Under the pieces are notes generated by a model. It made no database searches. It was not told where the DNA came from and saw nothing but the letters and a program-made list of their open reading frames with translations. A stretch of DNA of 64,000 nt, taken from Polaribacter litorisediminis (GTDB lineage Bacteria > Bacteroidota > Bacteroidia > Flavobacteriales > Flavobacteriaceae). Shown piece by piece: positions 1 to 8,385 of the stretch (position 1 is its first letter; every line of letters begins with the position of its first letter). The position numbers and the translations under genes are program-made. The stretch covers positions 2,219,001 through 2,283,000 of the forward strand of contig NZ_CP082966.1 of assembly GCF_019968605.1 (NCBI RefSeq), given 5' to 3'.

Positions 1-514
1 AGGTAGCCCCTAAAGCTTCTGCCGCATCTTCTAGTATCGGAATTTCATATTTTTTTGAGATGGCTACAATTTCATCAACTTTTGCAGGCATCCCGTACAA
101 ATGCACCAAGATGATTGCTTTTGGCTTGTTCCCCAATGCCATTCGGTCTTTAATCGCTTCTTCTAAAAATACCGGACACATATTCCAAGTATCTTTTTCG
201 CTATCGATAAAAATAGGAGTGGCTCCTTGGTATGCTATTGGGTTTGCAGAAGCAGAAAAAGTCATGCTTTGGCATAGCACCTCATCGCCTGCTTTTACAC
301 CCAACAAAATTAACCCTAAATGAATAGCAGCCGTGCCAGAAGACAAGGCACCTACTTCTTTTTCGGTCTGTAAAAACTGTTTTAAATCAGTCTCAAAACC
401 AGTAACGTTAGGTCCTAAGGGTGCGATCCAGTTATGATCAAATGCTTCTTGAATATAGGTTAATTCATTGCCCCCCATATGTGGAGAGGAAAGCCAAATT
501 TTAGATTGCTGCAT
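1..514 (-). CDS. DegT/DnrJ/EryC1 aminotransferase, PglE-like (N-terminal 171 codons, cut by window edge)
   Basis: PLP-dependent sugar aminotransferase of the fold-type I DegT/DnrJ/EryC1 family, which typically aminates a 4-keto nucleotide sugar. The frame opens at an ATG at 514 (MQQSKIWLSSPHMGGNE) and runs off the left edge without a stop. Visible family features are the SSGTAAIHLGL cofactor-phosphate segment and LEDAAEALGAT, which carries the Asp that contacts the PLP ring nitrogen. The active-site Lys lies outside the window. With the PglC- and PglD-like genes upstream it fits a UDP-bacillosamine-type pathway, as the UDP-4-amino sugar transaminase. It is separated from them by a YdcF-like gene and 3.5 kb of repeats, and has its own promoter-like element. 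Confidence 0.85.
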   Translation of the reverse strand, partial: MQQSKIWLSSPHMGGNELTYIQEAFDHNWIAPLGPNVTGFETDLKQFLQTEKEVGALSSGTAAIHLGLILLGVKAGDEVLCQSMTFSASANPIAYQGATPIFIDSEKDTWNMCPVFLEEAIKDRMALGNKPKAIILVHLYGMPAKVDEIVAISKKYEIPILEDAAEALGAT

Positions 515-536
515 TCGAATTATTTTTTTTTTTTTG

Positions 537-544
537 CAAAGATA
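537..544 (-). promoter_or_regulatory. Bacteroidota-type -7 promoter element
   Basis: On the minus strand this reads TATCTTTG, matching the TAnnTTTG -7 consensus of the Bacteroidota housekeeping sigma factor. It lies about 22 bases before the aminotransferase ATG at 514, separated by a run of 13 A (T on the plus strand, 523-535). No convincing -33 TTG was found at the usual distance. It would give the aminotransferase a promoter separate from the genes to its right. Confidence 0.5.
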
Positions 545-675
545 CGATTTTGAATGAATTGAATTCTAATTTAAATAAAATATGATTTCAAGAGATAAAA
601 ATTTATCAAGAAATATATACTTATAAATTTTAATTTTTAGCTCATTTAAAATCAGTTGTTGCATAATTTATCCGT

Positions 676-2913
676 TGTCAGTTCGAGTGATTTCAATTTT
701 TCATTGAAATTGTATCGAGAACTCATTGAAATTGTATCGAGAACATTTTAGAAGTAAGGAAGTAAATAGAAATTAAAAGCTTCTCGATACAAAATTTCTG
801 AAAAAGAAATTTCACTCGAAGTGACAATAGGTTTATCAAGAATGATCATATTCGTTGTCAGTTCGAGACCCAAGAAAAAAATTTTTACAAGCGTAGAAGA
901 TGACGTAAATTGGTTTTAAATATACTGAATTGCAAAATAATCGTAAAAATACAAGTAACTTTAACCGACCTTTAAATCACTGAAAAACAATTATTTAATA
1001 AAAACATCAATGGTAGTGATTCCGATTTTTCATCGGAATTGTATCGAGAACTCATTGAAATTGTATCGAGAACCTATTATATTCTAAAAAACAATCTTTT
1101 GATTTAGCATATCCAAAAAAGAGATTGCTTCGTTATTAACAATGACGGTTCTAGGGGCAGCACGCCATTGCGAAAGAGGCACGATTGAAGCAATCTTTTA
1201 GTTTAAAAAACCCTAATAATGTTTTTACATAAACAAGTTAAAAGTATATTTTTCTTTTATTTTTCTTTTCTTTTCCATTGATGAAAAGAAACAAAAATCT
1301 AGGCTTACTTTTTCGCTATGCGAGTTACCTACAACCAAAATATATTTTGGTTTTGGTAGTCTTGAATTCTACAAGTGATTTCACTATCGTGTCCAGACCG
1401 CTGCGCTCTTTGGACACTTAGCCGTTGCATCCCTTTTGAATTCTACGAAAAATAAAATAAGTCGAAAATTGGAGTTTAATTTTCTAATTTATTGAAGGGA
1501 AATACGGGCAGCAATTTCATATTCATCAAAAAGGTTCTTTAAATTGATTGCTCTGTTATACACTAAGACATAGCGTTCTTTTTTTATGTTTTTACTTTTT
1601 GCTTGACCAAAAAGTAACAAAAAGTCAAGACTTACTTTTATTTTACTTGAATTCTACAAGTGATTTCACTATCGTGTCCAGACTTATTATTGAGTTCCCC
1701 AATCAAGTTGAGGACAAGCTTTGGACACTTAGCCGTTGCATCCCTTTTGAATTGCTACGAAAAATAAAATAGGTCGGGGTTTGGAGTTTAATTACCCTTT
1801 CTTTTAATAACAGTGCTAGGCTTGGAACGTCAAAAAAACCTAAACATCATTACGACAGAGGTATGATTGCAATCTTTTAAATTCCTTCTAAAAACAAAAG
1901 TATTTAGGTTTTAGATTCTGATTTTTAAAGTAAATCCAGATGTCAGTTCGAGTGATTTCAATTTTTCATTGAAATTGTATCGAGAACTCATTGAAATTGT
2001 ATCGAGAGCATTTTAGAAGTAAGGAAGTAAATAGAAATTAAAAGCTTCTCGATACAAAATTTATATTCTCGATATAATTTATTCTTATTTTAATCGAATA
2101 AATCACTCGAATTGGAAGAAATTTCACTCGAAGTGACAATAGGTTTATTAAGAATGATCATATTCTTTGTCAGTTCGAGTGATTTCAATTTTTCATTGAA
2201 ATTGTATCGAGCACCTATATACCAAAAAACAATCTTTTGATTTAGCATATCTAAAAACGGGATTACTTCGTTATTAGCAATGACGGCTCTAGGGGGGCAG
2301 CACGCCATTGCGAAAGAGGCACGATTGAAGCAATCTTTTAGTTTAAAAAACCCTAATAATGTTTTTACATAAACTAGTCAAAAATATATTTTTCTTTTAT
2401 TCTTCTTTTCTTTTCCATTGATGAATACTGAATCTAGCTCAGCACAGGCTTCACCAAAAAGTCAAGACTTACTTTTATTTTTCTTAAATTCTACAAGTGA
2501 TTTCACTATCGTGTCCAGACCGCTGCGCTCTTTGGTCACTTAGCCGTTGCATCCCTTTTGAATTCTTACGAAAAATAAAATAGGTCGAGTTTAGATTTCG
2601 ATTTTTAAAGTAAATCCAAGTGTCAGTTCGAGTGATTTCAATTTTTCATTGAAATTGTATCGAGAACTCATTGAAATTGTATCGAGAACTCATCGGAATT
2701 GTATCGAGAACCTTTTAGAAGTAAGGAAGTAAATAGAAATTAAAAGCTTCTCGATACAAAATTTCTGAAAAAGAAATTTCACTCGAAGTGACAATAGGTT
2801 TATTAAGAATGATCATATTCTTTGTCAGTTCGAGTGATTCCGATTTTTCATCGGAATTGTATCGAGAACTCATTGAAATTGTATCGAGAACTCATCGGAA
2901 TTGTATCGAGAAC
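676..2913. repeat. Repeat family A: large imperfect palindrome (TGTCAGTTCGAGTGATTTC arms)
   Basis: Full copies lie at 676-826, 1941-2138 and 2621-2793. Each starts TGTCAGTTCGAGTGATTTC and ends in the near-inverse (GAAATTTCACTCGAAGTGACA). Between the arms sit small hairpins (ATTTTTCATTGAAAT or the compensated variant GATTTTTCATCGGAAT) followed by tandem ATTGTATCGAGAAC units. Partial copies are at 2169-2213 and 2823-2913, and one is split by the dispersed repeat at 854-1018. Stem variants with matching changes on both sides suggest that the palindromic structure is maintained. They resemble REP-like palindromes common between flavobacterial genes. Confidence 0.75.
854..1018. repeat. Dispersed 165-bp repeat E, copy 1
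   Basis: From GTTGTCAGTTCGAGACCC to CAATGGTAGTG, this is almost identical to 52492-52655, more than 51 kb away. It interrupts an A-type palindrome: CAGTTCGAG lies on the left, and the rest of the palindrome (TGATTCCGATTTTTCATCGG) resumes immediately on the right. That arrangement suggests insertion into, or capture of part of, a palindrome. No reading frame and no clear terminal inverted repeat were seen. Confidence 0.75.
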
Positions 2914-3139
2914 CTAGATAGCAAAAAACAATCTTTTGATTTAGCATACCTAAAAATGGGATTGCTTCGTTATTAGCAATGACGGTTCCAGGGACAGCAC
3001 GTCATTGCGAAAGAGGCACGATTGAAGCAATCTTTTAGTTTAAAAAACCCTAATAATGTTTTTACATAAACTAGTCAAAAGTATATTTTTCTTTTATTCT
3101 TCTTTTCTTTTCCATTGATGAAAAGAAACAAAAATCTAG
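1086..3139. repeat. Repeat family B: ~210-bp unit, three copies
   Basis: Copies at 1086-1302, 2222-2424 and 2922-3139 share a core beginning AAAAAACAATCTTTTGATTT and containing CATTGCGAAAGAGGCACG, close to the REP-like motif often seen in Bacteroidota genomes. They continue through an identical segment with CCCTAATAATGTTTTTACAT and end in a pyrimidine-rich tract. Each follows an A-type palindrome. They contain no persistent reading frame. Confidence 0.7.
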
Positions 3140-4169
3140 ACTTAATTTTATTTTACTTGAATTCTACAAGCGATTTCACTTTCGTGTCCAGACCGCTGCG
3201 CTCTTTGGACACTTAGCCGTTGCATCTCTTTTGAATTCTTACGAAAAATAAAATAGGTCGGAGTTTGGAGTTTAAATTTATAATGTCATGGCGAAGAGGT
3301 GCGTCGTAGCAATCTTATAATAATCAAAAAGGTTTTGTAAATAGATGGCTCGATCCATCGATTAAATGTAATGTTCTTTTTTTTATTTTTACTTTTTGCT
3401 TGACCAAAAAGTAACAAAAAGTCAAGACTTACTTTTATTTTACTTGAATTCTACAAGTGATTTCACTATCGTGTCCAGACTTATTATTGAGTTCCCCAAT
3501 CAAGTTGAGGACAAGCTTTGGACACTTAGCCGTTGCATCCCTTTTGAATTCCTACGAAAAATAAAATAGGTCGGGGTTTGGAGTTTAAATTTCTAATGTC
3601 ATCGCGAAGAGGTGCGTCGTGGCAATCTTATAATAATCAAAAAGGTTTTGTAAATAGATGGCTCGATCCATTGATTAAATGTAATGTTCTTTTTTTATGT
3701 TTTTACTTTTTGCTTGACCAAAAAGTAACAAAAACTCAAGACTTACTTTTATTTTTCTTGAATTCTACAAGTGATTTCACTATCGTGTCCAGACTTATTA
3801 TTGAGTTCCCCAATCAAGTTGAGGACAAGCTTTGGACACTTAGCCGTTGCATCCCTTTTGAATTCCTACGAAAAATAAAATAGGTCGGGGTTTGGTGTTT
3901 AAATTTATAATGTCATGGTGAAGAGGTGCGTCGTGGCAATCTTATAATAATCAAAAAGGATTTATCCATATTCGATCATCGCTTTCACGTATTATTCTTT
4001 TTTTATGTTTTTACTTTTTGCTTGACCAAAAAGTAACAAAAACTCAAGACTTACTTTTATTTTTCTTGAATTCTACAAGTGATTTCACTATCGTGTCCAG
4101 ACCGCTGCGCTATTTGGACACTTAGCCGTTGCATCCCTTTTGAATTCCTACGAAAAATAAAATAGGTCG
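1361..4169. repeat. Repeat family C: seven copies in two loop-length variants (about 105 and 131 bp)
   Basis: Copies at 1361-1464, 1646-1776, 2483-2587, 3156-3260, 3443-3573, 3757-3887 and 4065-4169. Each contains an inverted pair GTGTCCA...TGGACAC (slightly degraded in two copies). The loop is short and CG-rich (CGCTGCGCTCTTT type) in copies 1, 3, 4 and 7. In copies 2, 5 and 6 it is replaced by a 26-base longer loop containing GAGTTCCCCAATCAAG. Flanks with GAATTCTACAAG and GCCGTTGCATCCC are nearly invariant. Copies 5-7 belong to tandem ~310-bp units that also carry a TTGACCAAAAAGTAACAAAA segment. Confidence 0.8.
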
Positions 4170-4233
4170 GGAATGCTAACCGTTACTAAACACATATATT
4201 TACCCCTAAGTAACTAATATTAAACTCTATAAA

Positions 4234-4998
4234 TTATTTTAAGTCAGTAGTGAAAAGCTCATCTTTCCAATATTTTAAGCGCTCTATCAGATAGCTGTTC
4301 ATTAAATTCACAGAACTCATGGAAGGAAAAGATACATTGTTCGCATCATTAGCGCCTTGCTTAACTTGAAAATTGGTGGGTGCGCCGATTGCGATGACCC
4401 CTGCTTTTTTGTATAGCATTAAGGCCCTTGGCAGGTGCATGGCATCTGAAACGACAATTACATTTTTTGTTGTTCCGAATTTAGTGACAAAGGCAGTGAC
4501 CTCTTCAGATGTATTGGTAGGTGTGGGGAGTATTTCACAGTTTTCAGTGGGAACGCCTAATGCAATGGCAGCTCTTTTAACAACTGCTGCCTGTGATTCT
4601 AATCCCAATCTAGAATATCCTGAACTCACTATTTTATAGTTTTGTAGTGTTTTCGAAAGGCGCATTGCTTCTATTAAGCGTGCTAAAGTATTTTTGCTAA
4701 GCTGACTAGTTGGTGGTAACTTAGGATCTAAACTGTAACCTGATCCTAAAACATGCAAGTAGTAGGTTTCTTTTTTCTCTAGTTTGTTTGGATTGCAAAT
4801 GGGTGTTTTCGCTTCGTAGTCTCTTACGAGCTTTGCTGGAAATGCCTTTGTGGAAACTACTAAAAATAAAATAGTTAAAAGATACCACCCCCACTTTGTT
4901 TTTTTAAAACTAAAATAATAAGTACTAATTGCTAATATAAAAAAGACAATCGCAAAGAAGTTTGATAATTGAATACTTGCTTTGAGTAGGGTTAACAT
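4234..4998 (-). CDS. YdcF/ElyC-like DUF218 membrane-anchored protein
   Basis: 254 residues. The N-terminus has two hydrophobic segments (about residues 10-30 and 35-52), followed by a DUF218-type domain. Visible DUF218 features are the LHVLGSGYSLD strand, SSGYSRLG, the TSEE motif near residue 164 and VVSDAMHLPRAL. The fold is found in envelope proteins linked to cell-wall or polysaccharide-carrier metabolism (ElyC, SanA, YdcF), but the reaction is not established. It lies downstream of the PglC-like gene, separated by a MITE-like element. The family call is good; a role in this locus is inferred only from position. Confidence 0.8.
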   Translation of the reverse strand: MLTLLKASIQLSNFFAIVFFILAISTYYFSFKKTKWGWYLLTILFLVVSTKAFPAKLVRDYEAKTPICNPNKLEKKETYYLHVLGSGYSLDPKLPPTSQLSKNTLARLIEAMRLSKTLQNYKIVSSGYSRLGLESQAAVVKRAAIALGVPTENCEILPTPTNTSEEVTAFVTKFGTTKNVIVVSDAMHLPRALMLYKKAGVIAIGAPTNFQVKQGANDANNVSFPSMSSVNLMNSYLIERLKYWKDELFTTDLK

Positions 4999-5048
4999 TT
5001 TCTTCTTTTATATTTTAGCATGGTTTTTGTTCTTACTATTTTATTCAT

Positions 5049-5269
5049 TGTTGTCCGATAAAAGATAACAAGACCGCTTTCGCTGTTAGAATCAAGAACA
5101 AAGACTTGATTTTAACTATCTGAAAAACAATTTTATTACGATTTTAATTTTTTCGATACATCATAAATTCTAAAGCGGTTTTAAAAGCAAGGTATACTAC
5201 TTTAAAGGCTCTTGAAAATCAATACTATCAATACTTTAAAACACTTTAGCTAATTTTAATCGGACTACA
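5049..5269. mobile_element. 221-bp MITE-like element, copy 1
   Basis: The left end is TGTTGTCCGATAAAAG; the right end read inverted is TGTAGTCCGATTAAAA, giving terminal inverted repeats of about 15 bp with two mismatches. Two further copies of exactly the same length lie at 6658-6878 (same orientation) and 43540-43760 (opposite orientation). No coding capacity. Flanking CAT (left) and CTAATTTT (right) are shared by the copies, so the true ends may be a few bases further out. No target-site duplication could be assigned. It fills most of the gap between the YdcF-like and PglC-like genes. Confidence 0.8.
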
Positions 5270-5296
5270 CTAATTTTATTTCAACTTATTTCAACC

Positions 5297-5902
5297 TTAA
5301 TTACTACCATTAAAAGGAAGCATTGTGGTCTGTTTGTTCTGATTGACATCCTCTTTTTTTACGACTTTCATCACAGTCATACATAATATTTTTATATCCA
5401 ACGGAAAACTCACATGCCGCACATAGTGCACATCTAAATCAAATTTTTCTGTCCATGAAATACTATTTCTTCCATTTATTTGCGCCCAGCCTGTTACTCC
5501 CGGAAGCACCTCATGTCGCTTTAATTGTTCTTCAGAGTACAACGGAATATATTTAAATAATAGTGGTCTAGGTCCAACCAAACTCATGTCTCCCTTCAAC
5601 ACATTTAACAATTGGGGTAACTCATCAATAGAGTATTTTCGAATGATGCTTCCCATTTTTGTAATTCTTTGATGATCTGGCAATAACTTTCCTTTTGTAT
5701 CACGCTGGTCAGTCATGGTTTTAAACTTGATAATCTTAAACTTTCGCGTTTTATATCCAGGTCTTTCTTGGAAGAAAAAAACCTTTCCATTGTTTTGTTT
5801 CCAAAGGATACAATAGGTGATGATGATGATAGGAGAAACCAGTATAAATAGGACTGTACCTAAACTAAAGTCAAAAATTCTTTTAATAAACGAACGATAC
5901 AT
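5297..5902 (-). CDS. Undecaprenyl-phosphate sugar-1-phosphate transferase, PglC-like
   Basis: 201 residues, the size of monotopic phosphoglycosyl transferases such as PglC. It starts repeat-unit assembly by moving a phospho-sugar (expected here: an N-acylated diamino-trideoxyhexose or a HexNAc) from UDP to undecaprenyl phosphate at the inner membrane. Features in order: an N-terminal membrane helix (about 12-34), the FFFQERPGYKTRKFKIIKFKT block, DELPQLLNVLKGDMSLVGPRP, and PGVTGWAQINGRN with a following FDLDVHYV. It lies 50 bases after the PglD-like gene, and the two are bracketed by two direct MITE-like copies. Confidence 0.9.
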   Translation of the reverse strand: MYRSFIKRIFDFSLGTVLFILVSPIIIITYCILWKQNNGKVFFFQERPGYKTRKFKIIKFKTMTDQRDTKGKLLPDHQRITKMGSIIRKYSIDELPQLLNVLKGDMSLVGPRPLLFKYIPLYSEEQLKRHEVLPGVTGWAQINGRNSISWTEKFDLDVHYVRHVSFPLDIKILCMTVMKVVKKEDVNQNKQTTMLPFNGSN

Positions 5903-5952
5903 TATTTTGAATTAGAAGTTGATGTCGATTTAGTAGTTGTTTTATTTCAAGA

Positions 5953-6603
5953 TTATTCTTTTCGAACAATCAATTTTTCTTTGTACCTAAAAAAAACAGT
6001 TTCATTGTCATGAACTCTGTTGGTAATGACCATTCCTGCCATAATTTTATTATCGTTTCCTATTTTAATCGCCGGCAATACACAACTGTTCGTGCCTAAT
6101 AAGTTACTATTTCCGATGGCTGCGGCTCCTCCAAGCACAACCTGTGGACTCAGAAAATTATGATCACCAATAGTTACATCATGACCGATGGTACATCTTG
6201 AGTTTATCACATTAAAGGCACCAATTACAGCCTTTGGTCCTACGGATGCATTGTGCGATATGACAGTACCTTCTCCAATTACCGCGGAATCAGAAATCAA
6301 TGCAGAAGGATGAATCATGCCCGTAAACTTTGCCCCTTTTAATGTAAATTGGTCAAAAATTTTAATTCTAGTCGTAATAGTACCAATACCCATCAAATAA
6401 TACACCTCAGGATCTACCTGATGATCGCTTATCTTTCCGAGAAAAGCATACGAATAGTTATAATGCGTATGTTGTTCGGCAACATCGTCTATTAAACCTT
6501 TAATATGATATTCTTTTTTTTCTAAATTCTTATTGATGTATTCAATATAATCTACCAATTCTGCAGCATGAGAACCACAACCGATAAGTATTATTTTTTT
6601 CAT
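5953..6603 (-). CDS. NeuD/PglD-family sugar N-acyltransferase
   Basis: 216 residues. The N-terminal Rossmann-like nucleotide-sugar domain (IILIGCGSHAAELVDY, residues 4-19) is followed by a left-handed beta-helix of hexapeptide repeats (about 95-200). The motif INSRCTIGHDVTIGDHNFL contains the His used as catalytic base in PglD. The family transfers an acyl group from a thioester to the C4 amine of a UDP-4-amino sugar, which is then the PglC substrate. It sits immediately upstream of the PglC-like gene and downstream of an ACP/KASIII acyl cassette, so the acyl donor may be an acyl-ACP or acyl-CoA other than acetyl. That donor is an inference. Confidence 0.85.
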   Translation of the reverse strand: MKKIILIGCGSHAAELVDYIEYINKNLEKKEYHIKGLIDDVAEQHTHYNYSYAFLGKISDHQVDPEVYYLMGIGTITTRIKIFDQFTLKGAKFTGMIHPSALISDSAVIGEGTVISHNASVGPKAVIGAFNVINSRCTIGHDVTIGDHNFLSPQVVLGGAAAIGNSNLLGTNSCVLPAIKIGNDNKIMAGMVITNRVHDNETVFFRYKEKLIVRKE

Positions 6604-6657
6604 ATTCCTATATTTTTAATAAAAGTATTCGTGCCAAATTTATTTATTTTTTTTCAT

Positions 6658-6878
6658 TGTTGTCCGATAAAAGATAAAAAGACCGCTTTCGCTTTTAGAA
6701 TCAAGAACAAAGACTTGAATGTAACTAACTGAAAAACAATATTATTACGATTTTAAATTTTCCCATACATCATAAATTCTAAAGCGGTTTTAATAGCAAG
6801 GTGTACTACTTTAAAAACTCTTGAAAATCAAGACTATCAATACTTTAAAACACTTTACCTAATTTTAATCGGACAACA
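6658..6878. mobile_element. 221-bp MITE-like element, copy 2
   Basis: Same length and orientation as copy 1, with ends TGTTGTCCGATAAAAG and (inverted) TGTTGTCCGATTAAAA, about 90 percent identical by eye. It lies directly upstream of the PglD-like gene. With copy 1 it flanks the PglD-PglC pair, so homologous recombination between the two direct copies would delete or move that pair. Confidence 0.8.
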
Positions 6879-7173
6879 CTAATTTTTTTTCTTTAAAACA
6901 GAAAATTTGCCAATCAATTGAATGCTAATCTCTGCTATCCATTTAAAATTACTCTGATAAATCGTAGCATAAATACTGTTTTAATCCTATTTTTTAATCT
7001 TTGAAGCTCACATCTCTTTATAAGAGCAATAAAGTTCTATGAAACTTTTATTGTTTTCAAGACGCTATAAAATAAAATTAGCAGCGATATCAAATGAATT
7101 GCTGCTTTCTATCACATGACGAAAATAAAAAATTTCTTGAAACGAACTATCCTAGAGGCAGCCCCATAGAGTT

Positions 7174-7195
7174 ACCTGCATGCCAGCAGGCAGGT
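7174..7195. repeat. Short palindrome in the 488-bp gap 6879-7366
   Basis: ACCTGC...GCAGGT forms a 6-bp stem around a 10-base loop. It resembles the CCTGCCTGC-type hairpins common in flavobacterial intergenic DNA. No long U tract follows it on either strand, so it is not a clear intrinsic terminator. The rest of 6879-7173 contains nothing recognisable. Confidence 0.5.
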
Positions 7196-7273
7196 TTCGC
7201 TCGTTTCATACTCAATTAGGTTGAGCATAAGCTTTGACCTAAAAAGCTCGAAAAACAAAATTCTATTAATTAG

Positions 7274-7316
7274 ATTCCCGTTACCCAATCTAGTTGAGCA
7301 TAAATTTCACGGGAAT
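7274..7316. repeat. REP-like inverted repeat downstream of acpS
   Basis: ATTCCCGT at 7274-7281 is perfectly inverted at 7309-7316 (ACGGGAAT), with a 27-base loop. The loop contains GTTGAGCATAAA, similar to GGTTGAGCATAAGCTTTG at 7218-7235 and to the long-loop variants of repeat family C. It lies just beyond the 3' end of acpS and could act as an mRNA end or stability structure; that role is inferred. Confidence 0.5.
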
Positions 7317-7366
7317 GACAATTTCAACGGAAACCCCGGCGCAGCCCATCGAGGAATTCTTTTCGA

Positions 7367-7708
7367 TTATACAATCATGGCAATTGCCGTTGCTTGGTGC
7401 TTGGAATGTGCAATGCTTACCTGAACTTTAAATGAATCTGTAAACTGAGGGTTGACAATTGTGACCAGCGGTGCTCCGTTACTTGCATGCGTAATATGTA
7501 CATCATGAATAGAGAGTACTTGAATTGCTGAAACCGCTTTCACCACGGCTTCTTTGGCACACCAAAACCCAGCTAAGGTTTGAGGTGGTTTCGATTTAGC
7601 ATTCGCATATTGCCACTCATACAATGAAAACAAACGTTTTACTAATCGTGGCTTTCTTGCATACATTCTTTCAAATCTTGCGATTTCCTCGATATCAATG
7701 CCTATCAT
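7367..7708 (-). CDS. acpS: Holo-ACP synthase (4'-phosphopantetheinyl transferase, AcpS type)
   Basis: 113 residues, normal for AcpS. It transfers 4'-phosphopantetheine from CoA to the ACP serine. The N-terminal MIGIDIEEIARFERM carries the metal-binding Asp5, and FWCAKEAVVKA (49-59) carries the metal-binding Glu53 and conserved Lys57. Its start overlaps the MBL hydrolase end by 14 bases, so it is translated with the acyl cassette and probably primes the small ACP at 10215-10445. A dedicated AcpS beside a dedicated ACP supports an independent acyl pathway, although it could equally be the cell's only AcpS. Confidence 0.85.
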   Translation of the reverse strand: MIGIDIEEIARFERMYARKPRLVKRLFSLYEWQYANAKSKPPQTLAGFWCAKEAVVKAVSAIQVLSIHDVHITHASNGAPLVTIVNPQFTDSFKVQVSIAHSKHQATAIAMIV

Positions 7709-8330
7709 TTTTTAAATAAAAGTTCCAATTTATATCTTTTGCTACTATCGAAGGGCCATGCCCTGGATATAGGATCGCTTCCGAATCTATATGATTACGG
7801 ATTTTCAATACACTTTGCGTTGCTTTTTCTTTATTCCCCGTTTTTAATTTTGTGACAATCGGAATGTGTGGAATTAAAGAATCGCCCGTAAAAATAGCAT
7901 TTCCTATTTTAAATGTAAGGCAACCCTCATTATGACCCGGTGTTTCCAAAATTTGAAGGTTTAGATCCTCAAAAAGCTTGATACAACTCGATTCATCAAT
8001 AATTTGTATGTTTTTACCTTTATACGTGATAGATGTTTGTTGATAAAAAGATAAATTCATTTTGCTATCGCGCAATGCCTCTTGAGTATATTTTGAACAA
8101 AAAACAATGCATTGTGGATATTGTTCTAAAATTGTGTGAATTCCGCAAACATGATCGTAATGCGCATGTGTTAAAAATATCGCTTTCATGCACTGATCAT
8201 CTTCTATTGCTTGCAAAACATCTTCTGCATTTCCGATATCGATTAGATAACAATCTTTGTGATCATTCGCACTTTTGATTAAAAAAGTGTTTGAATTAAA
8301 TTTTTTATTTACGAATGATTGCAGGATCAT
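7695..8330 (-). CDS. Metallo-beta-lactamase-fold hydrolase (glyoxalase II-like)
   Basis: 211 residues. THAHYDHVCG (54-63) is the HxHxDH dinuclear metal site. Further ligands are visible in ETPGHNEGC (about 133-141) and FTGDSLIPHIP (about 149-159), and near the C-terminus in LYPGHGPS. The family mostly hydrolyses thioesters and similar bonds. Within an ACP/KASIII/SDR operon it could act as an acyl-thioesterase or editing enzyme, which is inference. It overlaps acpS and follows the SDR after a 55-base gap. Confidence 0.85.
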   Translation of the reverse strand: MILQSFVNKKFNSNTFLIKSANDHKDCYLIDIGNAEDVLQAIEDDQCMKAIFLTHAHYDHVCGIHTILEQYPQCIVFCSKYTQEALRDSKMNLSFYQQTSITYKGKNIQIIDESSCIKLFEDLNLQILETPGHNEGCLTFKIGNAIFTGDSLIPHIPIVTKLKTGNKEKATQSVLKIRNHIDSEAILYPGHGPSIVAKDINWNFYLKNDRH

Positions 8331-8385
8331 ACTTATTTTATCAACTTGAAATAAAAGTTTCTTTAGTGTATAAAATTAAAAAAAA

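Larger units (their letters stand above)
676..4169. repeat. Composite repeat array filling the 3.7 kb gene-free stretch 515-4233
   Basis: No credible gene lies between 515 and 4233. The stretch is built from at least three intermixed repeat families (A, B and C below) plus one copy of a dispersed 165-bp repeat. Blocks recur in the order A-B-C around 676-1464, 1941-2587 and 2621-3260, and are followed by about three tandem ~310-bp units at 3260-4169. Short open frames on the plus strand fall inside the repeats and recur with them, so they are not treated as genes. Such arrays are prone to recombination. Confidence 0.85.

Noticed and set aside
1548..1772. Plus-strand open frame inside the repeat array (and a longer relative at 3578-3883)
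   Set aside because: It is a translation of repeat family C and recurs with each long-loop copy; no start signal, no protein-like composition and no relation to the neighbouring genes.
676..4169. CRISPR array
   Set aside because: Repeat units are 100-310 bp, irregularly spaced and intermixed, with no unique spacers of constant size and no cas genes.
1..6603. Complete UDP-bacillosamine pathway
   Set aside because: PglC-, PglD- and PglE-like genes are visible, but the 4,6-dehydratase (PglF) is not in the window, so only a partial pathway is claimed.
5049..6878. Composite transposon carrying PglD-PglC
   Set aside because: The flanking elements are direct copies of a non-coding 221-bp unit without a transposase; only the recombination possibility is kept.
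7174..7195. Intrinsic terminator at the ACCTGC/GCAGGT hairpin
   Set aside because: Short stem, large loop and no U-rich tract on either strand.
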